Shown piece after piece: positions 57,401 through 64,000 of a stretch of 64,000 nt of DNA. Under the pieces are notes generated by a model that was not told the DNA's origin, searched no databases, and worked only from the letters and a program-made list of their open reading frames with translations. Source of the DNA: Rhodoferax antarcticus ANT.BR (GTDB lineage Bacteria > Pseudomonadota > Gammaproteobacteria > Burkholderiales > Burkholderiaceae_C). Both the position numbers and the translations under genes were made by a program. The stretch's first letter is position 1; every line of letters starts with the position of its first letter. Location: the NCBI RefSeq assembly GCF_001938565.1, contig NZ_MSYM01000005.1, forward strand, positions 62,001 to 126,000. The letters run 5' to 3'.

Positions 57401-57508
57401 AGCGGCAATCGGGATGCTTCTGAAACCAATCACCCCGGCCAGCACAATGGCCAGGTTCAGCAGCACCGTCATCACCGGACGGCGGATGAAAAGCTCCGAC
57501 AGGTTCAT
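54401..57508 (-). CDS. RND multidrug efflux permease (AcrB/MdtB-like)
   Basis: A 1035-residue inner-membrane proton/drug antiporter with twelve helices and two large periplasmic loops. It starts MNLSELFIRRPVMTVLLNL; the proton-relay Asp pair is in LAVGLVVDDAIVVLENI, and the family tract GIVKKNAIMMIDFALD is near the C-terminus. ATG overlaps the adaptor stop (ATGA). No outer-membrane channel gene follows, so it probably borrows one. The specific substrate is unknown. Confidence 0.95.
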   Translation of the reverse strand: MNLSELFIRRPVMTVLLNLAIVLAGVIGFRSIPIAALPSYDTPVISVSASLPGASPETMATSVALPLEKQFQTVPGLKTISSTSTLGNTSLTLEFEEGRRIDAAAVDVQAALLRAQRALPIEMTNPPSYRKVNPADAPVLLISLRSPSLAPSDLQDYAEHLISPMLSTINGVAQVNIFGAKRYAVRVRVKPDALAARNLGLDEVAAALRAANVNTPVGTLEGPKQTLVLQANKQLKNAAEFADLIISIKGGNPVRLRDVAQVEDSLETTKSWATFNGEPTTTLAILRQPGANTVQVVDAVRAALPGLQAQMPKSVTLTPINDRSLSVREALRDVTLTLLGTVVLVVLVIFLFLRRFVATVIPALSLPVSLIGAVALLWGLNYSLDNISLLGLTLAVGLVVDDAIVVLENIIRHIEKGEKPFQAALRGSREVGFTIISISTSLIAVLIPIFFMPGVIGLLFHEFAVVVALAIFVSAFVSLTLVPMLASRFLTDEATKKKSGYIVRLFERGFNAMLAGYTRWLDRALVHRIFILGVATATIVATVWLTMIIPKGFFPEEDLGQMFVSTEAGEDTSFEEMVRLQERAAAIIRADPAVAALNSFNGGSGAQNTGRMFITLKPRNERPPMKQVVDGLRKKTNAVPGIKLFIRPTQNLQLGGRPSKAQFQYILQSVRADELNDWADKLLERLRSDALFRDVTSDAQLRGLQAQINIDRDRANALGVSIDSIRSALYSAFGERQVSTIYLPTDSYQVIMEVAPEDKQDESAVGAIYVRSSMGALVPLSSFVTVQRTVGPTSINHVGQLQAVTVSFNLAPGVALGDATAKIDAAREAIAMPASIISTYGGDAAVFKSSQGSQLVLILAALLVIYVLLGVLYESYIHPITILMGLPSAAVGALATLMLFGQDLTLIATIGIVLLIGIVKKNAIMMIDFALDAQRHHGMTPQQAIREACILRFRPIMMTTLAALMGALPIALGIGAGAELRQPLGLAVVGGLVFSQAITLFITPVIYLTLERFSGQGPVLTPEVPMGQDEGTASV

Positions 57509-58704
57509 GGCTGGCCCGCTTTTTTGCCGCCCGATGCCGCACCCTGTGGTGCGCGCACCACCACGCTGGCATTGGGTCGCAGATTTTGTCGGCCGTCCAG
57601 CGCCACCTCTTCGCCTGGCTTGACGCCTTCAATGGCGGCATCAGCGCCCTCAGCGTAAAGCAGTTTGACCGGGCGCATGCTGGCCACGCCGTCTGCAATC
57701 ACATACACAAAGGTGCCGCGCGGCCCTTGGATCACGCTGACTTGTGGCACCACCACCACATCGCTCAGGGTGGCGACAGTTTGCGACACCTCGACAAAAG
57801 CGCCAGGCCACAGTTTGCTGCCAGGATTGGCAAAGTTGGCCTTGGCCATGACCGTGCCGGAGCTGGCGTCCACCAGGTTGTCCATAAATTGCAATCGCCC
57901 CTGAAAGCTGCCGCCTTTGTCGGCCAGCACGGCGGTGACCACCGCGCCACCGTCTTTCAGGGCGGCCAGCGCGCTGGACAGGTCACGCTGCGCAATGCTA
58001 AAGGCCACGCCAATCGGGTCCAACTGGGTGATGGTGACCAGCGGCGTCTGGTTGGCCAGCACCGCGCTGCCAGCAAACACATTCACCGCACCAGCGCGAC
58101 CGGCTTGCGGCGCGGTGATGCGTGCGTAAGACAGCGCCACCTGGCTGGCGGTGATCGCCGCCTGGTCAGACGCCAAGGTGGCCTGCCAGGCATCTACCTC
58201 TGCCAACGCGGTGTCTAGCGCACCTTGTGAGACGAACTTTTGCGCGAGTAACTGCTTGGCACGCTGCCACTGGCGCCGCGCGTCGTTCAGACTGACCGTG
58301 TCTTTAGCCAATTGCGCGCGCGTCTTGGCCAAGTTGGCCTCTTCGGTGCGGGCGTCCAGGGTGAACAGCAATTGCCCGGCTTTGACGAACTGGCCTTCCC
58401 TGAAATGCACTTGGCGCAAGGTGCTAGTGATCTGCGACTTGACATCGACGCTGCTGAGCGACACCACTGTGCCGGTGGTCTTGAGGTTGACCGCCATATC
58501 GCGCTGTAGTGCGCGCACAGTGGTGACTGAGACAGGGGGTTGCGCACCTGGCCCGCCTTTGGCCGGTGTGCTGGCTGCTTGGGGAGCTGGCGCAGCAGCG
58601 GTATCGGCAGGCGCAGCGGCTTGGTCAGAGCAGCCAGCCAGCAGCAGGCCAGCCAATGCTGTCAGGGTGCAAAGTGTGCTCAGAAAGGGGCGTGAGAGGG
58701 TCAT
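57505..58704 (-). CDS. RND efflux periplasmic adaptor lipoprotein (MdtA-like)
   Basis: A 399-residue membrane fusion protein with a lipoprotein signal (TALAGLLLAGCSD, Cys about 25), a lipoyl half-motif around VSLSSVDVKSQITSTL, a coiled-coil hairpin (about 120-175), and barrel motifs SYARITAPQAGRAG and LWPGAFVEVSQTV. It is the first gene of the two-gene RND operon, and its promoter must lie in the 443-base gap shared with the divergent oxidase gene. Confidence 0.94.
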   Translation of the reverse strand: MTLSRPFLSTLCTLTALAGLLLAGCSDQAAAPADTAAAPAPQAASTPAKGGPGAQPPVSVTTVRALQRDMAVNLKTTGTVVSLSSVDVKSQITSTLRQVHFREGQFVKAGQLLFTLDARTEEANLAKTRAQLAKDTVSLNDARRQWQRAKQLLAQKFVSQGALDTALAEVDAWQATLASDQAAITASQVALSYARITAPQAGRAGAVNVFAGSAVLANQTPLVTITQLDPIGVAFSIAQRDLSSALAALKDGGAVVTAVLADKGGSFQGRLQFMDNLVDASSGTVMAKANFANPGSKLWPGAFVEVSQTVATLSDVVVVPQVSVIQGPRGTFVYVIADGVASMRPVKLLYAEGADAAIEGVKPGEEVALDGRQNLRPNASVVVRAPQGAASGGKKAGQP

Positions 58705-58824
58705 GGCTCATAATAATTCACGCTTATCCCGGCGGTGTGAGCCGGCCTTTGTGCCCTGGCAAATCTCTTGTAAAGTTGCCCGAATTGGGTCGCCAGCTGC
58801 CCGACTCAGACCTGCTTTTGGCGC

Positions 58825-58989
58825 TTAGGGCTCGTTACGTGTTTGGCTTTGCCTTTGGGCGTCGGCTTTGGCATGCAGCGCTTGGCGCAAAGCGTGGTGT
58901 TTAGCTCCGCTAAACCAATGATTTGGAATAGTGCAATGCACCCAAAGCTGACATGACAGATGTGCATGTTATTGCGTGACGAGCCCTTA
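58825..58989. mobile_element. MITE-like element, about 159 bp
   Basis: Imperfect terminal inverted repeats GGGCTCGTTACG (58828-) and CGTGACGAGCCC (-58986), flanked on both sides by the same trinucleotide TTA, as a 3-bp target duplication would leave (TNA type). It encodes nothing; inside is a hairpin GTTTAGC-tcc-GCTAAAC. It occupies much of the 58705-59147 gap between the divergent efflux adaptor and FAD oxidase genes. Confidence 0.65.
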
Positions 58990-59147
58990 CTGCGCCAGTA
59001 GACATCGCCTGCGGTGCCGCCGTTGCTGCGGTAGCGCCTAAACACCCTAGCCAGCGGCCCGTCAAGCCAAGGTCTGTGCGCCGGTTCAGGTGGCTTGGAA
59101 GAATTAGCGGACGATTGCAGATAATCAAGCTTCACTCAATAGACGCC

Positions 59148-60575
59148 ATGCACACACCTCTGACCAGCGACCACCTGTTGCCCGAAATTCATCCCCGAGC
59201 CGTGCCACCCGCCCTGCTGAAAGCGCTTAAAACACGCTTTGGTGGCCAGTTTTCAACCGCGCAAGCGCTGCGCGAGCAGCATGGCCGCGACGAATCAGCC
59301 TTTAGCGTGCCGCCACCCGATGCGGTGGTGTTTGCTGAAAGCACCCTGGATGTGAGCGACGCGGTGAAGCTGGCCGCGCAATACAAGGCCCCAGTGATTG
59401 CATTTGGCGTGGGCTCGTCGCTTGAAGGGCATCTGCTGGCGGTGCAGGGCGGCATCAGCATCGACATGAGCCGCATGTCCCAAGTGCTGAGCATCCATGC
59501 CGAAGACTTGACGGTAACGGTGCAACCCGGCGTGACGCGCAAAGCACTGAACGAGGCGGTCAAATCCACCGGCCTGTTTTTCCCGATTGACCCCGGCGCT
59601 GACGCCACGATTGGCGGCATGGCGGCCACCCGCGCCAGCGGCACCAACGCGGTGCGCTACGGCACCATGCGCGAAAACGTGCTGGCGCTTGAAGTGGTGA
59701 CCGCCAGTGGCGAGGTCATCCGCACCGGCACCCGTGCCAAAAAGAGCAGCGCTGGCTACGACCTGACGCGGTTGATGGTGGGCAGCGAGGGCACGCTGGG
59801 CATCATGACCGAGATCACTACTCGGCTCTACCCGCTGCCCGAAGCGGTGATGGCTGCCATCGTCAGCTTTGACAGTCTGCTTGACGCGGTGAACACCACC
59901 ATCCAGATCATCCAGCTCGGCGTGCCGATTGCCCGCTGCGAATTGCTGGACGCCAACACGGTGCGCATCGTCAACGCCTACGCCAAGCTGAACCTGCGCG
60001 AGGGCGCCATGCTGCTGATGGAGTTCCACGGCTCACCCGCTGGTGTGCAGGAACAGGTCGCTCTGGTGCAAGCAATTGCCGACGAGCACCACGGCCACGC
60101 TTTTGAGTGGGCCAAAACGCCCGAAGAACGCACCCGGCTGTGGACGGCTCGGCATAACGCCTACTTTGCCGGCGTGCAGTCGGTGCCCGGCTGTAGGGCC
60201 ATCACCACCGACGCCTGCGTACCGATTTCGCGCCTGGCCGACGCGCTGCTGGACTCGGTGGCGCAAGCGCAGGCCAGTGGCATTGCGTATTTCATGGTCG
60301 GCCATGTGGGCGACGGCAACTTCCACATGGGCTACCTGATTGATCCGACCAAGCCTGAAGAGCGTGACACCGCCGAGCGCCTGAACACCCAACTGGTGCA
60401 GCGTGCACTGAAGCTGGGCGGCACCTGCACCGGCGAGCACGGCGTGGGCCTGCACAAGATGGGTTTTCTGACAGACGAAACCGGCGCTGGCGCGGTGGCC
60501 ATGATGCGCGCCATCAAACAGGCGCTGGATCCGGACAACATCCTGAATCCGGGAAAAATATTTCACTACAACTAA
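59148..60575 (+). CDS. FAD-linked oxidase, D-lactate dehydrogenase/GlcD type
   Basis: A 475-residue flavoprotein with an N-terminal FAD-binding type 4 domain (VIAFGVGSSLEGHLLA, TVTVQPGV, GADATIGGMAATRASG, VGSEGTLGIMTEITTRLYP) and a C-terminal FAD-oxidase domain with HVGDGNFHMGY and GGTCTGEHGVGLHK (His ligands). This pattern fits DLD1/GlcD-like D-2-hydroxyacid dehydrogenases that pass electrons to cytochrome c or quinone. The ATG beginning MHTPLTSDHL is preferred; the frame extends 72 bases upstream without a good site. Confidence 0.93.
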   Translation: MHTPLTSDHLLPEIHPRAVPPALLKALKTRFGGQFSTAQALREQHGRDESAFSVPPPDAVVFAESTLDVSDAVKLAAQYKAPVIAFGVGSSLEGHLLAVQGGISIDMSRMSQVLSIHAEDLTVTVQPGVTRKALNEAVKSTGLFFPIDPGADATIGGMAATRASGTNAVRYGTMRENVLALEVVTASGEVIRTGTRAKKSSAGYDLTRLMVGSEGTLGIMTEITTRLYPLPEAVMAAIVSFDSLLDAVNTTIQIIQLGVPIARCELLDANTVRIVNAYAKLNLREGAMLLMEFHGSPAGVQEQVALVQAIADEHHGHAFEWAKTPEERTRLWTARHNAYFAGVQSVPGCRAITTDACVPISRLADALLDSVAQAQASGIAYFMVGHVGDGNFHMGYLIDPTKPEERDTAERLNTQLVQRALKLGGTCTGEHGVGLHKMGFLTDETGAGAVAMMRAIKQALDPDNILNPGKIFHYN

Positions 60576-60623
60576 TATAGCTGCTCGCGCTTATTGCATA
60601 AGGGCTAGAGGCCTATTTGGCTT
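60576..60623 (+). repeat. Dispersed repeat copy between convergent genes
   Basis: TATAGCTGCTCGCGCTTATT, GCATAAGGGCTAGAGGCC. It fills the gap between the oxidase stop and the ubiD stop exactly, so it is a likely bidirectional 3' end structure. Confidence 0.82.
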
Positions 60624-62106
60624 ATAAACCCAGGGTTTGCCAGATCTGATCCACCCGGGCGGTGACTTCCGGGCTCATGGTCAGTGGCTGGCCCCATTCG
60701 CGCTGGGTTTCGCCGGGCCATTTGTTGGTGGCATCGATCCCCATCTTGCTGCCCAGGCCGCTCACTGGCGAGGCAAAGTCCAGGTAATCGATAGGTGTGT
60801 TGTCCACCAGCAGGGTGTCGCGCGTCGGGTCGACCCGGGTGGTGATGGCCCAGATCACATCGGTCCAGGCGCGCGGGTTCACGTCTTCGTCCACCACCAC
60901 GATGAACTTGGTGTACATGAACTGGCGCAAAAAGCTCCAGATGCCAAACATCACGCGCCGTGCGTGGCCGGGGTAAGCCTTCTTGATTTGCACCACCGCC
61001 ATGCGGTAGCTGCAGCCTTCGGGTGGCAGGTAAAAGTCGGTGATCTCTGGGTACTGGCGCTGCAGCAGCGGCACAAACACCTCGTTCAGGGCCAGCGCCA
61101 ACATGGCGGGTTCATCGGGCGGTTTGCCGGTGTAGGTGGAGTGGTAAATCGGGTCGCGGCGCAGGGTGATGCGGTCAATGGTGAACACCGGGAACCAGTC
61201 CTGCTCGTTGTAATAACCGGTGTGGTCGCCAAACGGGCCTTCCAGCGCATGTTCAAAGCCGCTTTTGTGATTGGGGTCGGGGTAGATGTGGCCCTCCAGC
61301 ACGATCTCCGCCGAGGCGGGCACGCGCAAGTCACTGCCGAGTGCCTTGACCAGTTCGGTGCGGCTACCGCGCAACAGCCCGGCAAACTGGTATTCGCTTA
61401 AGGAGTCGGGCACCGGTGTGACCGCGCCGAGGATGGTGGCCGGGTCGGCGCCCAGCGCCACACACATTGGGTAAGGCTTGCCAGGGTTCTGTTTAGAGTG
61501 GTCGCGAAAATCCAGCGCACCGCCACGGTGCGCCAGCCAGCGCATGATGACTTTGTTGCGGGCCAGCACCTGCTGGCGGTAGATGCCCAGATTTTGCCGC
61601 GTCTTGAGCGGGCCACGGGTAATGACCAGGCCCCAGGTGATGAGCGGCGCCACATCACCCGGCCAGCAATGCTGGATGGGAAGTTTGGCCAAGTCCACAT
61701 CCTTGCCTTCCCACACCACATCTTGACACGGGGCACTGCGCTGCTCCTTGGGCGCCATGCTCCAAAGCGTTTTCACCAGGCTGCCCATGCCGATCAGCTC
61801 TTTAAAGCCTTTGGGCGCTTCGGGTTCTTTCAGGGTGGCGAGCACATGGCCAAACTGGCGCAGCTCGCTCATATCATTCACACCCATGCCCAGTGCCACG
61901 CGCCGTGTGGTGCCAAACAGGTTGCCCAGCACCGGCATGCTGTGACCGGTGGGGTGTTCGAACAACAAGGCCGGGCCAGCCGCCTGCAGCGTGCGGTCAC
62001 ACACATCGGTCATTTCCAGATGCGGCGACACCGCCACCGCGATGCGTTTGAGCTCGCCCAGTTGTTCGAGTTGGGTGATGAAGTCTCTTAAATCTCTGTA
62101 AGCCAC
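60622..62106 (-). CDS. ubiD: 4-hydroxy-3-polyprenylbenzoate decarboxylase UbiD
   Basis: Prenylated-FMN-dependent decarboxylase of ubiquinone synthesis. The 494 residues match E. coli UbiD in length and start [19 protein letters not shown]. The E-R-E type active-site region is represented by [13 protein letters not shown] and FGDHTGYY. It lies 98 bases downstream of ubiX, whose product makes its cofactor. Confidence 0.95.
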   Translation of the reverse strand: MAYRDLRDFITQLEQLGELKRIAVAVSPHLEMTDVCDRTLQAAGPALLFEHPTGHSMPVLGNLFGTTRRVALGMGVNDMSELRQFGHVLATLKEPEAPKGFKELIGMGSLVKTLWSMAPKEQRSAPCQDVVWEGKDVDLAKLPIQHCWPGDVAPLITWGLVITRGPLKTRQNLGIYRQQVLARNKVIMRWLAHRGGALDFRDHSKQNPGKPYPMCVALGADPATILGAVTPVPDSLSEYQFAGLLRGSRTELVKALGSDLRVPASAEIVLEGHIYPDPNHKSGFEHALEGPFGDHTGYYNEQDWFPVFTIDRITLRRDPIYHSTYTGKPPDEPAMLALALNEVFVPLLQRQYPEITDFYLPPEGCSYRMAVVQIKKAYPGHARRVMFGIWSFLRQFMYTKFIVVVDEDVNPRAWTDVIWAITTRVDPTRDTLLVDNTPIDYLDFASPVSGLGSKMGIDATNKWPGETQREWGQPLTMSPEVTARVDQIWQTLGL

Positions 62107-62204
62107 AGCTCTATTCTCTAAAAATTGGAATGAAATAACAGTACGCAGTGCCCATGCATTCAGCTTTTATCCGCAGCGCACGCTGCTTGCCGCTGTCTGG
62201 GCAT

Positions 62205-62804
62205 TCATGGGGGTGTTAAGCCCGCCCAGCGTTGGCTGTTGGACTGCGCCAGACCGAGCAAATCGACCACGCGGCTTACCGTGTGGTCAACCATCTCGGC
62301 GATGCTCTGGGGCTTTTGGTAGAACGCCGGTACTGGCGGGAAAATGATGCCACCCATCTCCGTCACGCTGGTCATGTTGCGCAGGTGCGCCAGGTTCAAG
62401 GGCGTTTCACGCACCATCAGGATCAGGCGGCGACGTTCTTTGAGCATCACGTCGGCGGCACGGGTGATCAGGTTGTCAGACAGGCCATGGGCCACTGCCG
62501 CCAACGTGCGCATGGAACACGGCGCGATGACCATGCCGTCGCACTGGAACGAGCCGCTGGCCAGCGCGGCACCCACGTCGCGCACCGGGTACAGCACATC
62601 CGCCAACGCCTCGATTTGCGCGCGTGGCATGTCGAGCTCTTGCTGCAGATTGAGCCAACCCGCGTCGGACACCGTCAAATGGGTTTGTACGCCTTGCATG
62701 TCGCGAAGCATCTGTAACAGGCGCACGCCGTAAAAGGCACCGCTGGCACCCGAGATAGCCACCACGATGCGCTTGGGCGCCACATTCACGGCAGCCTCAG
62801 ACAT
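62205..62804 (-). CDS. ubiX: Flavin prenyltransferase UbiX
   Basis: Makes prenylated FMN for UbiD from FMN and dimethylallyl phosphate. The 199 residues contain the FMN loop ISGASGAFYGVRLLQ (about 18-32), APCSMRTLAAVAHG and the C-terminal PPVPAFYQKPQS. It is seven bases downstream of the ubiT-like gene, so ubiV-ubiT-ubiX-ubiD look like one transcription unit. Confidence 0.96.
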   Translation of the reverse strand: MSEAAVNVAPKRIVVAISGASGAFYGVRLLQMLRDMQGVQTHLTVSDAGWLNLQQELDMPRAQIEALADVLYPVRDVGAALASGSFQCDGMVIAPCSMRTLAAVAHGLSDNLITRAADVMLKERRRLILMVRETPLNLAHLRNMTSVTEMGGIIFPPVPAFYQKPQSIAEMVDHTVSRVVDLLGLAQSNSQRWAGLTPP

Positions 62805-62811
62805 GCGTTGA

Positions 62812-63306
62812 TCAACGTGGCCGCAGAGCCGCCAGACGTGCCATCAAATGCTCACGCGCCTGCGCCATGACATGACGCGGGTGCAATTGGGCAGCGTTGA
62901 ACACCGGCAGTTCGATCGCGTCGATGGTGTTTTTGACCAGCAGGCCCAGTTCGGTGTCACCCTCCATGGCCAGGCGGCGGCTGAAAAACAGGGTGTCAGG
63001 GTCTTCCTGGCGGCGTGCCAGCAGCACAAAGTCATGCGCACTGGCGCTGATGGTCAGATCGGCTGCGCCGGTATTTTTACCAGCCACAAAGCGGCCGTGC
63101 TTCCACTCGAAGTCGAAAGCCCATTGCGCATCAGTCACGCGCAAGCGCAGCTTTTTGCCCAGCAGCATCTGGGTAACGTCCGGTGCCAACTGCTTGGCCA
63201 GCGCCAAATTCAGCGCGGTCACAAACAGCATGGAGCCCGGCAGCGGCGGCAGGCGGCCCAGCATCTGGCCAACAGGCTTGGGCAATACAAAAGGCTTGGC
63301 TGGCAT
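62812..63306 (-). CDS. ubiT: UbiT-like SCP2-domain lipid carrier
   Basis: A 164-residue SCP2 sterol-carrier-like protein. In E. coli, UbiT (YhbT) with UbiU and UbiV supports oxygen-independent ubiquinone synthesis. The start MPAKPFVLPKPV has AAGGA seven bases upstream; an in-frame site eight codons earlier is less likely. Core segments TQMLLGKKLRLRVTDAQWAFDFEW and FFSRRLAMEGDTELGLLVKN fit the fold. It is next to ubiV, which supports the name. Confidence 0.9.
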   Translation of the reverse strand: MPAKPFVLPKPVGQMLGRLPPLPGSMLFVTALNLALAKQLAPDVTQMLLGKKLRLRVTDAQWAFDFEWKHGRFVAGKNTGAADLTISASAHDFVLLARRQEDPDTLFFSRRLAMEGDTELGLLVKNTIDAIELPVFNAAQLHPRHVMAQAREHLMARLAALRPR

Positions 63307-63337
63307 GGTGAGGTCCTTTGAAGGTCGCAAAAATGAA

Positions 63338-64000
63338 TCAGGCGGGAGCCAGTTCGGCGGACACGGTTTCCAGCCCGGGCTTGCCGTACCAGTAGCCGTT
63401 GCAGGCTTTCGCGGGCATCAGCGTCTGCAATTCGGCATTGGCTACATCGGCGCTGAGTTGGCCGCTGATGACCGCCTGGAACAGCGCAATGATGCGCTCA
63501 GTATGCTGAGCCTGCGGGCTGATGCGCAACACATCCACACCCAGCGCTTGCATATCGGCAATTTCCGGCAACAGGTTATAGACACGTGCCGACTGGGTCT
63601 GGATGCCGTTGAGCACCAGAAATTCTTCATTCTCGCGGGTGCGCATGAGCAAGCCGTCAGGGTAGTCGATGCATTTGAACTGGCAGTCGTCCTTGGGCAG
63701 GTTGGCGTGGCGCGCGGTAAAACAACGTGCCGAGAACGCCAGCGGCATGCGGCCATAGGCAAACACCTCGGTCTGCAGGCCTGCCGGTCGACCCTGGTGA
63801 ATCAGCGCCAGATCAGCCCGCCCCAACTCCAGCGGCAGCACCCAGCGGTGCATGCCCAGCGGGGCCATCCAAGCCAGCGTGGGCAGGTTGTAGATATTGA
63901 GGTGCGGCCCACCGACAAACGGCACCTTGTTTTCAACGCAACGCACAGCGCCCATGTCGTTGGCTTCGACCATGAACTCACCGTTGTCGGCAATCTTGTG
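63338..64000 (-). CDS. ubiV: UbiV (U32 family), 5' end beyond window
   Basis: U32-peptidase-like iron-sulfur protein needed for oxygen-independent hydroxylation in ubiquinone synthesis. The visible C-terminal 220 residues start HKIADNGEFM and include the U32 stretch LPLELGRADLALI, and cysteines of ARCFTARH and DDCQFKC that match the 4Fe-4S ligands (with one Cys expected upstream). The frame is open through base 64000, so the N-terminus is missing. Its partner UbiU would be expected just upstream. Confidence 0.92.
   Translation of the reverse strand, partial: HKIADNGEFMVEANDMGAVRCVENKVPFVGGPHLNIYNLPTLAWMAPLGMHRWVLPLELGRADLALIHQGRPAGLQTEVFAYGRMPLAFSARCFTARHANLPKDDCQFKCIDYPDGLLMRTRENEEFLVLNGIQTQSARVYNLLPEIADMQALGVDVLRISPQAQHTERIIALFQAVISGQLSADVANAELQTLMPAKACNGYWYGKPGLETVSAELAPA

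Noticed and set aside
1..64000. tRNA or rRNA genes
   Set aside because: I noticed no cloverleaf with a conserved T-loop and no rRNA motif in the intergenic stretches; the gene-free gaps are short and accounted for.

Overview
The window looks like the chromosome of a high-GC betaproteobacterium of the Comamonadaceae (Rhodoferax/Polaromonas-like). This rests on gene content, the degenerate-finger DksA, the gene order around dcw/hslVU/dksA, and a dispersed AT-rich repeat that I associate with this family. UbiT and UbiV beside UbiX and UbiD suggest a facultative anaerobe. The species is not determined.

Region 1 (1-17.7 kb, all minus strand) is a nearly complete division and cell wall (dcw) cluster. 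Transcription order is mraZ-rsmH-ftsL-ftsI-murE-murF-mraY-murD-ftsW-murG-murC-ddlB-ftsQ-ftsA-ftsZ, and ftsZ runs off the left edge. Most genes overlap or nearly touch. Four AGTG boxes at exact 10-bp spacing lie upstream of mraZ and look like the MraZ operator. The ftsW-murG junction carries an 86-bp tandem duplication that creates two tiny ORFs linked by ATGA overlaps. murD contains one arm of a perfect 37-bp inverted repeat.

Region 2 (17.8-25.3 kb, minus strand) has hslV-hslU separated by 3.8 copies of a 78-bp tandem repeat, a STAS-domain protein, dksA, a His-rich COG0523 metal GTPase, a small hypothetical gene and a decayed IS4-type transposase.

Region 3 (25.4-34.1 kb, plus strand) is the first candidate novel system. 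It encodes a caspase-fold protease, an 1811-residue protein with two alpha/beta-hydrolase domains and a CHAT protease domain, a small M15 peptidase, and a polytopic membrane protein with a TIR/Rossmann-like cytoplasmic domain. The set resembles a protease-effector (conflict or cell-death) operon, but its function is inferred.

Region 4 (34.1-38.8 kb) holds a bactofilin gene with an in-frame amber codon, small exported or membrane proteins, an SSB-like protein, a PQQ-type sugar dehydrogenase, a membrane rhodanese and a YihY-family protein.

Region 5 (39.5-48.7 kb, plus strand) is the second candidate system. A six-gene operon is built around a 1227-residue tubulin/FtsZ-like GTPase with a C-terminal GYF_2-like domain. 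Its partners are a possible beta-propeller protein, a vWA-like single-span protein, a three-helix membrane protein, a zinc-ribbon/TPR-like membrane protein and a glycine-zipper lipoprotein. Together they suggest an envelope-spanning machine with a cytomotive GTPase.

Region 6 (49.2-64 kb) has a yhiI-rbbA-yhhJ type ABC exporter, an RND efflux pump with its adaptor, a MITE-like element, a GlcD-type FAD oxidase, and ubiD, ubiX, ubiT and ubiV (partial). Copies of the dispersed palindromic repeat sit at most operon ends, and a few are embedded in coding sequence.
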